Part shown: in pieces, positions 39,013 through 47,994 of the stretch
How positions within the stretch are numbered: position 1 is the first letter of the stretch
Layout: every line of letters starts with the position of its first letter
The notes under the pieces: generated by a model
The model's input: only the letters and a program-made list of their open reading frames with translations
Databases searched by the model: none
What the model was told of the DNA's origin: nothing
DNA from: Clostridiales bacterium
Lineage (GTDB): Bacteria > Bacillota > Clostridia > Christensenellales > Aristaeellaceae
Direction: 5' to 3'
Assembly (NCBI GenBank): GCA_015056315.1
Contig: SVGN01000003.1
Span: forward strand, 1 to 64,000
Length of the DNA: 64,000 bases
Translations under genes and position numbers: made by a program

Positions 39013-40128
39013 CTATTCGGCGGGGATGCCCTCCACCGTGGCATGCATGCCCAGCAGCACGCCCTCGGGGGCATCAAAGCTGAGGTACACCGGGTACAGG
39101 CTCACCTCGCTGCCGGAGCCCAGGGCACCGATCTCCTCCACCACGGCGGTGACCGGGGGCAGATCCAGCTCCTCAAAGGTGGCCTGCATCCCGGCACCGA
39201 TGGCGAAGCGGCCCACATCACCCTCCTCCACATGGATCAGGAGGCGATAGTCGCCCTCTTCGCAGATGAGCGCAACAGGCTGGCCCTTCTGCACGGAGCC
39301 GCCCTGCTGCACCGCTACGCTCAGCACCACGCAATCCGTTTCGGGGACTACCTTGGTGGCTGCCGCAAGGCTGCGGGCGGCGGGGGCCAGTGCATCGGGC
39401 ACGAAGGTCAGGAGAGGGTCGCCCGCTTTGATCTCATCACCGGGCTTGACCAACACCTCCAGCACCGTGCCCGCTGCCGTTACCCCATAGGGCGGGATCG
39501 CCGTCAACCTGCCCTCGGCAAGCTGGGCGGCCTCGGTGTACTCCGCATCCCGGAACACCTGCACGCGCTCGGTAAAGTCCAGATCGCCGCCCAGCACCTG
39601 GGCGGTAAAGGTGCCGCCGGATACCTGGGTGATAACGCCTTCGGCGGCGTGCTTCTTGTTGCCGGAACGGAAATAGACCGGCGTGCCCACCCGCAGATCC
39701 CGGTTCTCCACGGTGTTGCGGCTGCCCGCAAGGCTGCCGGTGAACTGGTAGCGGTCGGTATAGTCGATGTGCATCAGAGCGCCGAAGCGGTTCAGCGCAC
39801 CCTCGGCGGCTGCGCCGGGGGCGGTATAGACCGCCGCTACGGTGCCATCTGCCTCGGCATACACCGTCTGGGGGAGGATGCTGAGCAGCACCTGCCCGGC
39901 GGCGGCTCTGTCGCCTGCGGCAAGGGTAAAGGCCTCCAGCTCGCCGCTGGCAGGGGCTTTCAGGGCCTGCTCATGGGCAGGCTCCACCGTGGCGGTGAAC
40001 ATAAGGCCATCCAACAGAGCGGCAGGGGCGGCGGTCTCCTGAGGGAAGGTGGGCTCCTCGGCCAAAGAGGTCAGGGGCAGGGCGAGGGTAAGAAGGAGGG
40101 CGAGGAACAGGGTGATGGTGTGTTTCAT
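39013..40128 (-). CDS. Secreted HlyD/RND-type adaptor-like protein
   Basis: 371 aa. N-terminal signal peptide (LFLALLLTLALPLTSLAEEP), then lipoyl-like half-motifs (ALKAPASGELEAFTLAAGDR, GTVLEVLVKPGDEIKAGDPL) and a beta-barrel region, as in membrane-fusion adaptors of efflux systems. Lies downstream of the MacB-like genes on the same strand, separated by 318 bp of repeats. Probably a second adaptor of the same pump. Confidence 0.75.
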   Translation of the reverse strand: MKHTITLFLALLLTLALPLTSLAEEPTFPQETAAPAALLDGLMFTATVEPAHEQALKAPASGELEAFTLAAGDRAAAGQVLLSILPQTVYAEADGTVAAVYTAPGAAAEGALNRFGALMHIDYTDRYQFTGSLAGSRNTVENRDLRVGTPVYFRSGNKKHAAEGVITQVSGGTFTAQVLGGDLDFTERVQVFRDAEYTEAAQLAEGRLTAIPPYGVTAAGTVLEVLVKPGDEIKAGDPLLTFVPDALAPAARSLAAATKVVPETDCVVLSVAVQQGGSVQKGQPVALICEEGDYRLLIHVEEGDVGRFAIGAGMQATFEELDLPPVTAVVEEIGALGSGSEVSLYPVYLSFDAPEGVLLGMHATVEGIPAE

Positions 40129-40199
40129 ATGGGGCTACCTCCTTTTTTGGGGGGATGAGGGGGGGTAATCAAGGGGTTGGGAGTCGGTGTTTCCATAGG

Positions 40200-40437
40200 G
40201 GTTGCCGGGCGGCACCCTCAGTCGGCTTCGCCGACAGCTCCCTCTGAAGAGGGAGCCTTGGGGGGAGGGGCTTCGGAGCAGCTCCCTCTGAAGAGGGAGC
40301 CTTGGGGGGAGGGGCTTCGGAGCAGTTTCCTCTGAAGAGGGAGGCTGGGGGGAGGGGCTTCGGGGCAGTTTCCTCTGAAGAGGGAACCTGGGGGGAGGGG
40401 CTTCGGAGTAGTTTCCTCTGAAGAGGGAGGCTATGTA
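40200..40437. repeat. Dispersed palindromic repeat, locally tandem
   Basis: Begins with CACCCTCAGTCGGCTTCGCC, then four copies of a 43-44 bp unit containing CCTCTGAAGAGGGAG and GGGGCTTCGG. Related to 2310, 49385 and 56170. Confidence 0.8.
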
Positions 40438-40446
40438 ATGGGAGCC

Positions 40447-41637
40447 TCAAACGCTGCGCAGGGCATCGATGGGGTTCAGGTTGCTGGCTTTGCGGGCGGG
40501 GGCCCAGCCGAAGATGACGCCCACTGCCAGCGAGAAGCCCACGCCCAGCGCCACCGCGCCGGGGGAGAACACAAAGGCGATGTTCATCAGGTTGCTGAGC
40601 AGCTTGCTCACCATAAGGCCCAGCGCTACGCCCAGCATGCCGCCCAGCAGGGAGAGGATGACGCTCTCCATCAAAAACTGGAGCTGTATGCTGCGGGGCT
40701 TGGCACCCAGCGCCTTGCGCAGGCCGATCTCCGCCGTGCGCTCGGTAACGCTCACCAGCATCATGTTCATAATGCCGATGCCGCCCACCAGCAGCGCAAT
40801 GCTGGCAATGCCCACCAGCAGGTTGGTCATCAGGCCCATCATGGTATCCATTACATCCAGCAGGTTTTCCATGTTGATGACGGAATAGCTGCGGTCGTGG
40901 TAGTTGAAGCTCTCATCCAGCAGGCGCTCCAGCGCATCCACGGTATCGTCGGTACGGTCGGTATCGGCCACGTAGACCTCCAGCCCCGTTACGCCCTTTA
41001 CGCCGAACAGGCGCATGTAGGTGGTGTAGGGCATCACCAGAGAGCCGTTGCCGCCACTCTGCTGCATCATGCTCATCACATCATCCACATCCGGGTCGGC
41101 CAGGAGGCCCACCACGGTAAAACGGGTGCCCTTCACCAGCAGCTGCTGCCCGATGGGCTCGATGCCCGAAAACAGCTCGTGGGCCAGGTCGCTGTCGATG
41201 AGGCAGACCCGGCTCAGCTGCTCAAAATCGATGGGCAGCAGAGGGCGGCCCTTGGCCACCGCATCGGGCGTATGGCGGAAATAGGCCCAGCCATTGCCTT
41301 TTACGGTCACATCCTCCAAAAGCTCGCCATCCAGCACCACGCTCAGGCTCTGGCTCAGGGTGGGCGAGATGCCGCTCACGTTCTCCAGCGCCTCGATGCG
41401 CCTCAGGTCGGTCTCCCGGAGGCCGTTCTTCAGGGCGGTGCCGCCTGCCTGCACCGTCAGCTTGCCGGTGCCCAGGCTCTCGAACTGGGCGGTCACCTCG
41501 CCGGTGGCGCTCTCCATCACGGTGATCAGCGCAATGATGGCCATCACGCCGATGATGATGCCCAGAATGGTGAGGAACGAGCGCATCTTGTTGGCTTTGA
41601 TGTTGCAAAGGGACATCCTGAGGCTTTCCTTAAGCAT
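40447..41637 (-). CDS. MacB-type ABC transporter permease
   Basis: 396 aa. First membrane helix at residues 17-40 (RSFLTILGIIIGVMAIIALI), a large extracytoplasmic MacB core domain, then three C-terminal FtsX-type helices with VGGIGIMNMMLVSVTERTAE and the coupling motif IGLRKALGAK. Works with the adjacent ATPase to export peptides or drugs. Overlaps the ATPase gene by 8 nt. Confidence 0.9.
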   Translation of the reverse strand: MLKESLRMSLCNIKANKMRSFLTILGIIIGVMAIIALITVMESATGEVTAQFESLGTGKLTVQAGGTALKNGLRETDLRRIEALENVSGISPTLSQSLSVVLDGELLEDVTVKGNGWAYFRHTPDAVAKGRPLLPIDFEQLSRVCLIDSDLAHELFSGIEPIGQQLLVKGTRFTVVGLLADPDVDDVMSMMQQSGGNGSLVMPYTTYMRLFGVKGVTGLEVYVADTDRTDDTVDALERLLDESFNYHDRSYSVINMENLLDVMDTMMGLMTNLLVGIASIALLVGGIGIMNMMLVSVTERTAEIGLRKALGAKPRSIQLQFLMESVILSLLGGMLGVALGLMVSKLLSNLMNIAFVFSPGAVALGVGFSLAVGVIFGWAPARKASNLNPIDALRSV

Positions 41638-42334
41638 CCTCGGGCACCCCCTCGCTCAGCTCGCCGTCCAGAATGCGCACGATGCGGGAGGCGTTGGCGG
41701 CGATGCCCACATCGTGGGTGATCATGATGATGGTGCGGCCTTCCTCGTTCAGCTCCCGGAACAGGCCCATCACCTGCTTGCCGGTCTTTTGATCCAGCGC
41801 GCCGGTGGGCTCATCCGCCAGAAGGATGCTGGGGTTGGTGGCCAGCGCACGAGCAATGGCCACGCGCTGCTGCTGGCCGCCGGAGAGCTGGTTGGGCATG
41901 TGGTGGAGCTTTTCCTCCAGACCCACGCGGCAGAGCATCTCCTCCGCCCGCTGGCGGCGCTTCTGCACGCTCATGCCCGCATAGATGAGGGGCAGCTCCA
42001 CGTTGGAGAGGGCATCCTGCCGCTGCAAAAGCTGGAAGGATTGAAAAATGAAGCCGATCTCCTTGTTGCGCAGGGTGCTGAGCTGGTTCTCGTCCAGCTG
42101 ATCCACCCGCCTGCCGTGGAGCACATATTCGCCGCTGGTGGGGGTATCCAGACAGCCGATGATGTTCATCAGCGTGCTCTTGCCGGAGCCGCTGGGCCCC
42201 AGCACGCTGAGGAATTCGCCTTTTTCGATGGTCAGATCCACGTTTTTCAGCACGGGCTGCCATTCGTCGCCCAGGCGGTAGGCCTTGCAGATGCCCGTCA
42301 TGCGGAAAAACGGGGCTTCCATGCCGGTCGTCAT
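41630..42334 (-). CDS. ABC transporter ATP-binding protein (MacB/LolD type)
   Basis: 234 aa. Walker [11 protein letters not shown]-loop FIFQSFQLL, signature LSGGQQQR, Walker B ILLADEPT and switch His in MITHDV are intact. Sequence after Walker A ([16 protein letters not shown]) is typical of the MacB/LolD group. Overlaps the upstream adaptor gene by 4 nt (ATGA) and the permease by 8 nt: one operon. Confidence 0.95.
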   Translation of the reverse strand: MTTGMEAPFFRMTGICKAYRLGDEWQPVLKNVDLTIEKGEFLSVLGPSGSGKSTLMNIIGCLDTPTSGEYVLHGRRVDQLDENQLSTLRNKEIGFIFQSFQLLQRQDALSNVELPLIYAGMSVQKRRQRAEEMLCRVGLEEKLHHMPNQLSGGQQQRVAIARALATNPSILLADEPTGALDQKTGKQVMGLFRELNEEGRTIIMITHDVGIAANASRIVRILDGELSEGVPEDA

Positions 42335-43218
42335 GGGGCCATCCCGCCCATCATTTCCTGCTGCATGGCGAAGAACCGGGCAAGATCGTTGCTCAGATAG
42401 TAGACGTTCTCGCCCTCGGTAAGGCCGGTGAGCACCTGCACGTTGGTGCCGTCGCTCACGCCCAGGGTGATGGAGCGGGCTTCGTATTCCTCGCCGTTCA
42501 TGACCAGCACATAGGGCTTGTTGTACTCATCGTAGCTGATGGCGGTAAGGGGCAGGCTCACTGCGGCCAGCGCCTGCCGGTCCAGCACCTGCACCTCCAC
42601 GCTCATGCCGCTGCGCACGTTGGCAGGCGGCTCGATGGCGAACTTGACCGGGTAAAAGCTGACGCCGCCCTGATTGACGGCCTCCCGACCGATCTCCGTT
42701 ACCTGACCGGGCACGGCGGCATCCACCGCGTTCACGTAGACGGTGCCCTCCTTGCCAAGGGCCAGGGAGTCGATGTCGTACTCATCCACGTTGACGCTTA
42801 CCTCCAGCCGGTCGTAATCCACGATACGGCAGAGCTGGCTGCCGGGCTGGATGGGGTCATCCGCCTCCACATAGAGCGCCTCCACCGTGCCGGTGCAGGC
42901 TGCGTGGATGCGGGTGCCGTCGGTGCCCCGGAGCAGAAGGTCGCCTTCGGTGACGGTATCGCCCTCGGCCACATACACTTCCTTTACCTTCAGGCTCTCC
43001 TTGGCGGTCTGTACCTGGTCTTTCGCGGGGATGAGGCTGCCCTCGAAGCTGTAGTAGGTCGCGATATCCCGCAGCTGTGCGGTCTCCCGGCTCAGGCTCT
43101 GCCGTGCCACCTGGGCGGTGGAAAAATAAAGCCACACGCCCAGCGCAAGCACCGCCGCCAAAACGAGCCAGATCCACAGCCTGCGTTTCTTCTTTCGTGC
43201 AGTTTGCTGTGCTGCCAT
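42331..43218 (-). CDS. HlyD-family periplasmic-adaptor-like protein
   Basis: 295 aa. N-terminal basic residues then one membrane helix (LWIWLVLAAVLALGVWLYFS), lipoyl halves (VYVAEGDTVTEGDLLLRGTD), and a beta-barrel with RSGMSVEVQVLDR. First gene of the efflux operon. ATG 43218 (MAAQQTARKK) is preferred; an upstream TTG is possible. Promoter TTGACA-17-TATGAT at 43291-43319, with a palindrome in the leader. Confidence 0.87.
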   Translation of the reverse strand: MAAQQTARKKKRRLWIWLVLAAVLALGVWLYFSTAQVARQSLSRETAQLRDIATYYSFEGSLIPAKDQVQTAKESLKVKEVYVAEGDTVTEGDLLLRGTDGTRIHAACTGTVEALYVEADDPIQPGSQLCRIVDYDRLEVSVNVDEYDIDSLALGKEGTVYVNAVDAAVPGQVTEIGREAVNQGGVSFYPVKFAIEPPANVRSGMSVEVQVLDRQALAAVSLPLTAISYDEYNKPYVLVMNGEEYEARSITLGVSDGTNVQVLTGLTEGENVYYLSNDLARFFAMQQEMMGGMAP

Positions 43219-43246
43219 TTCCGGTTTACCATCCTTTCCCAAAAGT

Positions 43247-43319
43247 TCAACAAATGTTGATATTAAGCCGTTTTCCGGCTTTATGAGTGCATCATAAGCC
43301 GAGGGTATGGGCTTGTCAA
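43247..43319 (-). promoter_or_regulatory. Efflux operon promoter and leader palindrome
   Basis: Minus strand TTGACA (43319-43314), 17-bp spacer, TATGAT (43296-43291). Downstream in the leader is TCAACAAATGTTGA (43247-43260), 6-bp arms around AA, a candidate operator. Confidence 0.65.
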
Positions 43320-43413
43320 CCCCGGGGGCTGAAAAAACCGACCGGCAGAAAAAAGGTTTACAGTTTGGTCACAGCCGCCCCCTGTGCGGCCTGCAAACTT
43401 CGACTGGTTCTGA

Positions 43414-43442
43414 TTGACATCGACAACGGAACAGGATATGAT
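43414..43442 (+). promoter_or_regulatory. Promoter for the 1490-aa protein
   Basis: TTGACA (43414-43419), 17-bp spacer, TATGAT (43437-43442), 40 bp upstream of the ATG. Confidence 0.8.
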
Positions 43443-43482
43443 GTTAATACCTATATCCTATTATAAATGAGGAGGTGCAGGC

Positions 43483-46400
43483 ATGGACGGTTGGTGGAAC
43501 AACGACGGTTTCGGGCAGGAGCCCCCGGAGCAGCAGAACCCTTACGACAAGCGCATTTCCGCCGCTGACCATTTCCCCACGCAGGAGCAGCCCCCCATGG
43601 GCAGCCCGGTGCCTCAGGCCGGTCAGCCGTACGATGGCGGCGCTTTTGGCCAGACCCACTCCTTTTCCCAGATCCGGCAAGGGGAGCCCTATGGCTATGC
43701 CACCCCCGAAGCCGTTCCTGCTCCGGCCTTTGCCGGAGACTACCAGAACCCCTTTGGCGACAGCATCGGCGCGGTGCCCTTCGGCGCTATGACCCCCGAT
43801 GCTATGACCGGGGCCTTTGGCAACAGTTTTTTCCCCATGGAGGGGGATGCTATGCCCTACCCGCCTATGGGCGATGGCGGGGCCTTTGCCGCCATGCCTG
43901 TGCAGACCTCCTATGCAGGCTTCCCGCCCCTGCCCGGCGGGGACGGTATGCAGTGGCAGAGCGTGCAGGGCACGGGCATCATGCCGCCCGTTGACCCGAA
44001 TGCGTCCTGGCAGGATGGCCAGACCACCGGTATGATGCCGCCCATCGACCCCAACGCCCAGTGGCAGAACGGGCAGACCACCGGTATGATGCCGCCCATC
44101 GACCCCAGCGCCCAGTGGCAGAACGGGCAGACCACCGGTATGATGCCCCCGGTCGACCCGAATATGCAGTGGCCGCAGACCGGCAACACCGCCAGCATGC
44201 CCACCCTGCGCTGGGACAAGGATGCCGACCCTGCCCAGTGGCAGCCTGCGGGCGACCCGGCCGCCATGGGGGCCGCCACCCAGCGCTGGGGCATGGAGGA
44301 TACCGCCGCTACCCTGCTCAGCGATCTGCCGGGCTTTGACCCCACGCTGCCCGCCTACCCGGAGGCAGATCCCAACTGGATACCGCCGGAGGGCGAAGCG
44401 CTGCCCACGCCGGATTTCATCCAGCAGTTCAACGAAGAAAAGCAGCCGGAGAACCCTCAGGATCGGCTGAACATACCCAAATACATGCAGCGCCCCCGCG
44501 CCCTGCCCCGCAAGCCTGCCGTACCCGCTGAAGCGGATGGGCAGGCCGCCCCGGAGCAGCCCGAAGCCGATGCGCCCGAAGCTGCCGGAGAGGCCCGTAC
44601 CGGGCGCTCACGCCGCAGCCAGCACAGCCGGGAAAAGCAGTCCGGCGGCGAGTGGTTCAACAACAGCGCATACATGCGGCCTGCGGTGCTGAAGAGCGGT
44701 GCCGTGGTGGGCGATGGTGCCGGAACGGATGGGGCTGCTGCTGTTGCAGACAGTGCCGATGATGATGCTGCCGCTGTGGCTGCCGAAGCTGCTGCTTTCG
44801 TTACGGATGGGGGTGCTGCTGTTGCAGACAGCGCCGATGAAGCTGCCGCCGCTGTGGCTGCCGAAGCCGCCGCTGTGGCTGCCGAAGCCGCCGCTTTCGT
44901 TTCGGATGGGGCTGCTGCTGTTGCGGACAGCGCCGATGAAGCTGCCGCCGCTGTGGCTGCCGAAGCCGCTGCTTTCGTTGCGGATGGGGCTGCTGCCGTT
45001 GCAGACAGTGCCGATGAAGCTGCTGCCGCCGTGGCTGCCGAAGCTGCTGCTTTCGTTACGGATGGGGCTGCTGCTGTTGCAGACAGTGCCGATGAAGCTG
45101 CTGCCGCTGTGGCTGACGAAGCCGCTGCTTTCGTTACGGATGGGGCTGCTGCCGTTGCGGACAGCACAGATGAAGCTGCTGCCGCTGTGGCTGCCGAAGC
45201 TGCTGCTTTTGTTGCGGATGGGGCTGCTGCCGTCGCGGACAGCGCCGATGAAGCTGCCACCGCTGTGACCGCCGCACCCGCCGCAGAGCCTGCGGTACTG
45301 CAGCCCAGCCGCCGCACCCGCCGCAGAGCCCAGGAGCAGCGTGCTGCCCTGCGCCCCGCCTCGCTGGACAGCGAAGCCCTCGCCCCCAAGCGGCGCTTCC
45401 ATCCTGCCGAGGAGACCCACACCAACGAAGAAGCGGGTGACGACCACCCTTTTGTGCTGGCGGCCGCCGCAGAAGATACCGGGGCTGATGCCCTGTCTGC
45501 CCGGCCGCAGAACCAAGCCGTCCCCATGCCCGGTCACCGGGAGAGCGAGTCCGCATCGCAGGCTGCCGCAGGCACCTCTGCGGACAGCTACCGCTTTTTG
45601 CAGCTGTACCGCCAGCAGCTCCATTACGACAGCGAGGAGCCGCTGCCCGGCCCCGCCCCGGATGACCCCAATGTACCCTACATGGACGCGACCCCGCAGC
45701 CGGAGCCTACGCCCATCGCAGCCCCCCTGCCCGACCCGGCAGAGGCTGCCGAAGCCATCAAAAACCCCTATGCAGCCGCCTTCCCGGAAGAGGCTGTGCC
45801 CGCCCCGGAGACCCCGGAGCCCAACGGCGAATTCCTGCTGGATGAGGACGAGCCCTTCGATGCCGCCCTGCCTCAGGAGCCGGTGCAGCCCGCCGAGGCA
45901 GCCTTCCCGGCACAGGGCACGGCGTTCCCACCCCTGCCGGAGGGGAGCGATCCCTTCCCGGCAGCGCAGCCCGATCCCTTTGCCATGCCGCCCGTCGAGG
46001 CAGATAATCCTTACGCCGCCGTTTTTTCCGGGCAGCAGGAGCTGCCGCTCCGGCAGCCTGCCTCCCAGCTGCATTGGGAGGGCGAGCCGGTCTGGGAGGA
46101 GGACGCCTTCCACACCGGGCCCGGCATGGCGGTGCAGGAGACCCCCGCCGAGGAGATCCCCGGGCTGTTCTTCAGCGACACCGGGCCTGTGCCCGGGCTG
46201 ATGCCGGAGGGCACGGCGAACCCGACCCCCGGTATGCTTCACGGCGACACCGGGCCTGTGCCCGGGCTGATGCCGGAGGGCGCAGCGAACCCGACCCCCG
46301 GTATGCTCTACGGCGACACCGGGCCTGTGCCCGGGCTGATGCCGGAGGGCGCAGCGAACCCGACACCCGGCATGCTTTACGGCGATACCGGGCCTGTGCC

Positions 46401-47955
46401 CGGGCTGATGCCGGAGGGCACGGCGAACCCGACCCCCGGTATGCTCTACGGCGACACCGGGCCTGTGCCCGGGCTGATGCCGGAGGGCACGGCAACACCG
46501 ACCCCCGGCACGCTTTACGGCGACACCGGGCCTGTGCCCGGGCTGATGCCGGAGGGCGCAGCAACGCCAACCCCCGGCACGCTCTACGGCGATACCGGGC
46601 CTGCGTTCCCGCCACTGCCGGAGCAGCCGCTCCTCCCCCTTGCCTTTGCCCCGACGGGCACGCCCTACGGCGACCCCATCCCCGCAGAGGCAGCCACCGG
46701 GCAGAGCAAACCTGCCGCAGGTGCCATGCCCGAGCCGGGCGATGAGCCCAGCTTCGGCACCAGCAGCTACGATGCGGGCGATATGCCCAACCCCAGCCGG
46801 GGCAACCTGCCCTACGATGTGGTGACCGCCTACGATACCGACAGCCGCCTCAGGGCCGAGCTACAGGCAGCGCAGGCAGCAAGGGCCGCACAGGCTGCCC
46901 AGCCTCTTGTGCAGGATGCACTGCCCACGTTCGAGCCCATCCCGGAGCTTGCAGCGGAAGCACAGCCGGAGGAGCCCGTCAAGGTGCCAAAGCCCGCAAA
47001 GCCTGCCAAACCGCCCATCAAGCCCGGGCGTGTGCTGGCGCTGCTGGCTGCGGCTGCCATGCTGGTGTTCTGCCTGGTAATGGGCGGCAGAATGCTCATG
47101 GGCTATGTGCAGAACATCGAAGATTGGACAGCCTTCTACAACCAATTCACCACCGAGAACGGCATGAGCGTGAACCAGGCAGGCGAAATGGTGCAGCTGC
47201 CCAGCGACGGTTCCACCTTCCCGCCCGACCCCAACAGCGTACATGCCCCGGTGATCACCCCCCTGCCCCAGAACGTGCAGGCGGGCGCTCCCCAGGCCCA
47301 GACCGACCCCTCCGCCGTGCGCACCCGGCAAAGCAAATATGTGTACAACGAGCTGCGCAATATACTGGAGGAGATGGTGGATACCCACACCGAATACCCG
47401 GAGGTGATGGGCCGGCTGCAGATCCCCGGGCTGCTGGATGAGTGGGTGGTGCAGCGCAACAACACCTACTACCTGAACCACAACTACCGGGGCACCGCCG
47501 AGGAGGGCGGCGCGGTGTTCATCGACTCCGCCTGCACCCTGGAGACCCCGCCGGAGAACCTGCACCTGCGCGCCGGCGACAGCGCACCGGGCAAGACCTT
47601 CCACAAGCTGTGGCAGTACAAGACCGCAGGCTCTGCCTTTGCCACCCAGGCCGCCACCGCCACCGTGACCACCCTCTACGAGAAGCTGGATTACCTGCTG
47701 GTGGCCGTGTTCGAGGCCTCGATGGATCCCGCCCAGCCCAACTACTTCAACTACACCAGCCACCCCACCTTCGCTACCGATGCGGAGATGATGGCTTATG
47801 TGACCAGCGCGCGCCAGCGCAGCCTCTACGCCCTGCCCACCGATGTGCAGCCCGGCGACCGGCTGCTGACGCTCTCCACCGTATCCAATGCCGCCAACGA
47901 TGCGGAAAAGCCCGTCTGTCTGGTGCTGCTCTTCCGCCATCGCCCCGCTTACTGA
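43483..47955 (+). CDS. Giant repeat-rich membrane protein with inactive sortase-B-like domain
   Basis: 1490 aa. Residues 1-400 are Pro/Gln/Gly-rich with GQTTGMMPPIDPNAQW repeats; ~415-600 is about seven copies of a 26-aa Ala-rich unit (ADSADEAAAAVAAEAAAF); ~899-1045 is seven copies of a 23-aa unit (DTGPVPGLMPEGTANPTPGM, exactly 69 bp apart). A membrane helix lies near 1183-1205 (VLALLAAAAMLVFCLVMGG). The C-terminal ~210 residues resemble class B sortase (GRLQIPGLLDEWVVQRNNTY, YYLNHNYRG, GGAVFIDS), but the catalytic Cys site reads LLTLSTVSN (TLSTC expected) and the GHN site reads LHLRAGDS. So a cytoplasmic repeat domain is joined to an external pseudosortase. AGGAGGTG precedes the ATG. Confidence 0.8.
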   Translation: MDGWWNNDGFGQEPPEQQNPYDKRISAADHFPTQEQPPMGSPVPQAGQPYDGGAFGQTHSFSQIRQGEPYGYATPEAVPAPAFAGDYQNPFGDSIGAVPFGAMTPDAMTGAFGNSFFPMEGDAMPYPPMGDGGAFAAMPVQTSYAGFPPLPGGDGMQWQSVQGTGIMPPVDPNASWQDGQTTGMMPPIDPNAQWQNGQTTGMMPPIDPSAQWQNGQTTGMMPPVDPNMQWPQTGNTASMPTLRWDKDADPAQWQPAGDPAAMGAATQRWGMEDTAATLLSDLPGFDPTLPAYPEADPNWIPPEGEALPTPDFIQQFNEEKQPENPQDRLNIPKYMQRPRALPRKPAVPAEADGQAAPEQPEADAPEAAGEARTGRSRRSQHSREKQSGGEWFNNSAYMRPAVLKSGAVVGDGAGTDGAAAVADSADDDAAAVAAEAAAFVTDGGAAVADSADEAAAAVAAEAAAVAAEAAAFVSDGAAAVADSADEAAAAVAAEAAAFVADGAAAVADSADEAAAAVAAEAAAFVTDGAAAVADSADEAAAAVADEAAAFVTDGAAAVADSTDEAAAAVAAEAAAFVADGAAAVADSADEAATAVTAAPAAEPAVLQPSRRTRRRAQEQRAALRPASLDSEALAPKRRFHPAEETHTNEEAGDDHPFVLAAAAEDTGADALSARPQNQAVPMPGHRESESASQAAAGTSADSYRFLQLYRQQLHYDSEEPLPGPAPDDPNVPYMDATPQPEPTPIAAPLPDPAEAAEAIKNPYAAAFPEEAVPAPETPEPNGEFLLDEDEPFDAALPQEPVQPAEAAFPAQGTAFPPLPEGSDPFPAAQPDPFAMPPVEADNPYAAVFSGQQELPLRQPASQLHWEGEPVWEEDAFHTGPGMAVQETPAEEIPGLFFSDTGPVPGLMPEGTANPTPGMLHGDTGPVPGLMPEGAANPTPGMLYGDTGPVPGLMPEGAANPTPGMLYGDTGPVPGLMPEGTANPTPGMLYGDTGPVPGLMPEGTATPTPGTLYGDTGPVPGLMPEGAATPTPGTLYGDTGPAFPPLPEQPLLPLAFAPTGTPYGDPIPAEAATGQSKPAAGAMPEPGDEPSFGTSSYDAGDMPNPSRGNLPYDVVTAYDTDSRLRAELQAAQAARAAQAAQPLVQDALPTFEPIPELAAEAQPEEPVKVPKPAKPAKPPIKPGRVLALLAAAAMLVFCLVMGGRMLMGYVQNIEDWTAFYNQFTTENGMSVNQAGEMVQLPSDGSTFPPDPNSVHAPVITPLPQNVQAGAPQAQTDPSAVRTRQSKYVYNELRNILEEMVDTHTEYPEVMGRLQIPGLLDEWVVQRNNTYYLNHNYRGTAEEGGAVFIDSACTLETPPENLHLRAGDSAPGKTFHKLWQYKTAGSAFATQAATATVTTLYEKLDYLLVAVFEASMDPAQPNYFNYTSHPTFATDAEMMAYVTSARQRSLYALPTDVQPGDRLLTLSTVSNAANDAEKPVCLVLLFRHRPAY

Positions 47956-47994
47956 TGTGACCCCCAAACCCTAACAGCAAGGAGGCCTTCTCCC

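Noticed and set aside
44608-46242. 544-codon minus-strand frame with Ser/Gly repeats
   Set aside because: Mirror of the tandem repeats in the 1490-aa gene; no start signals.
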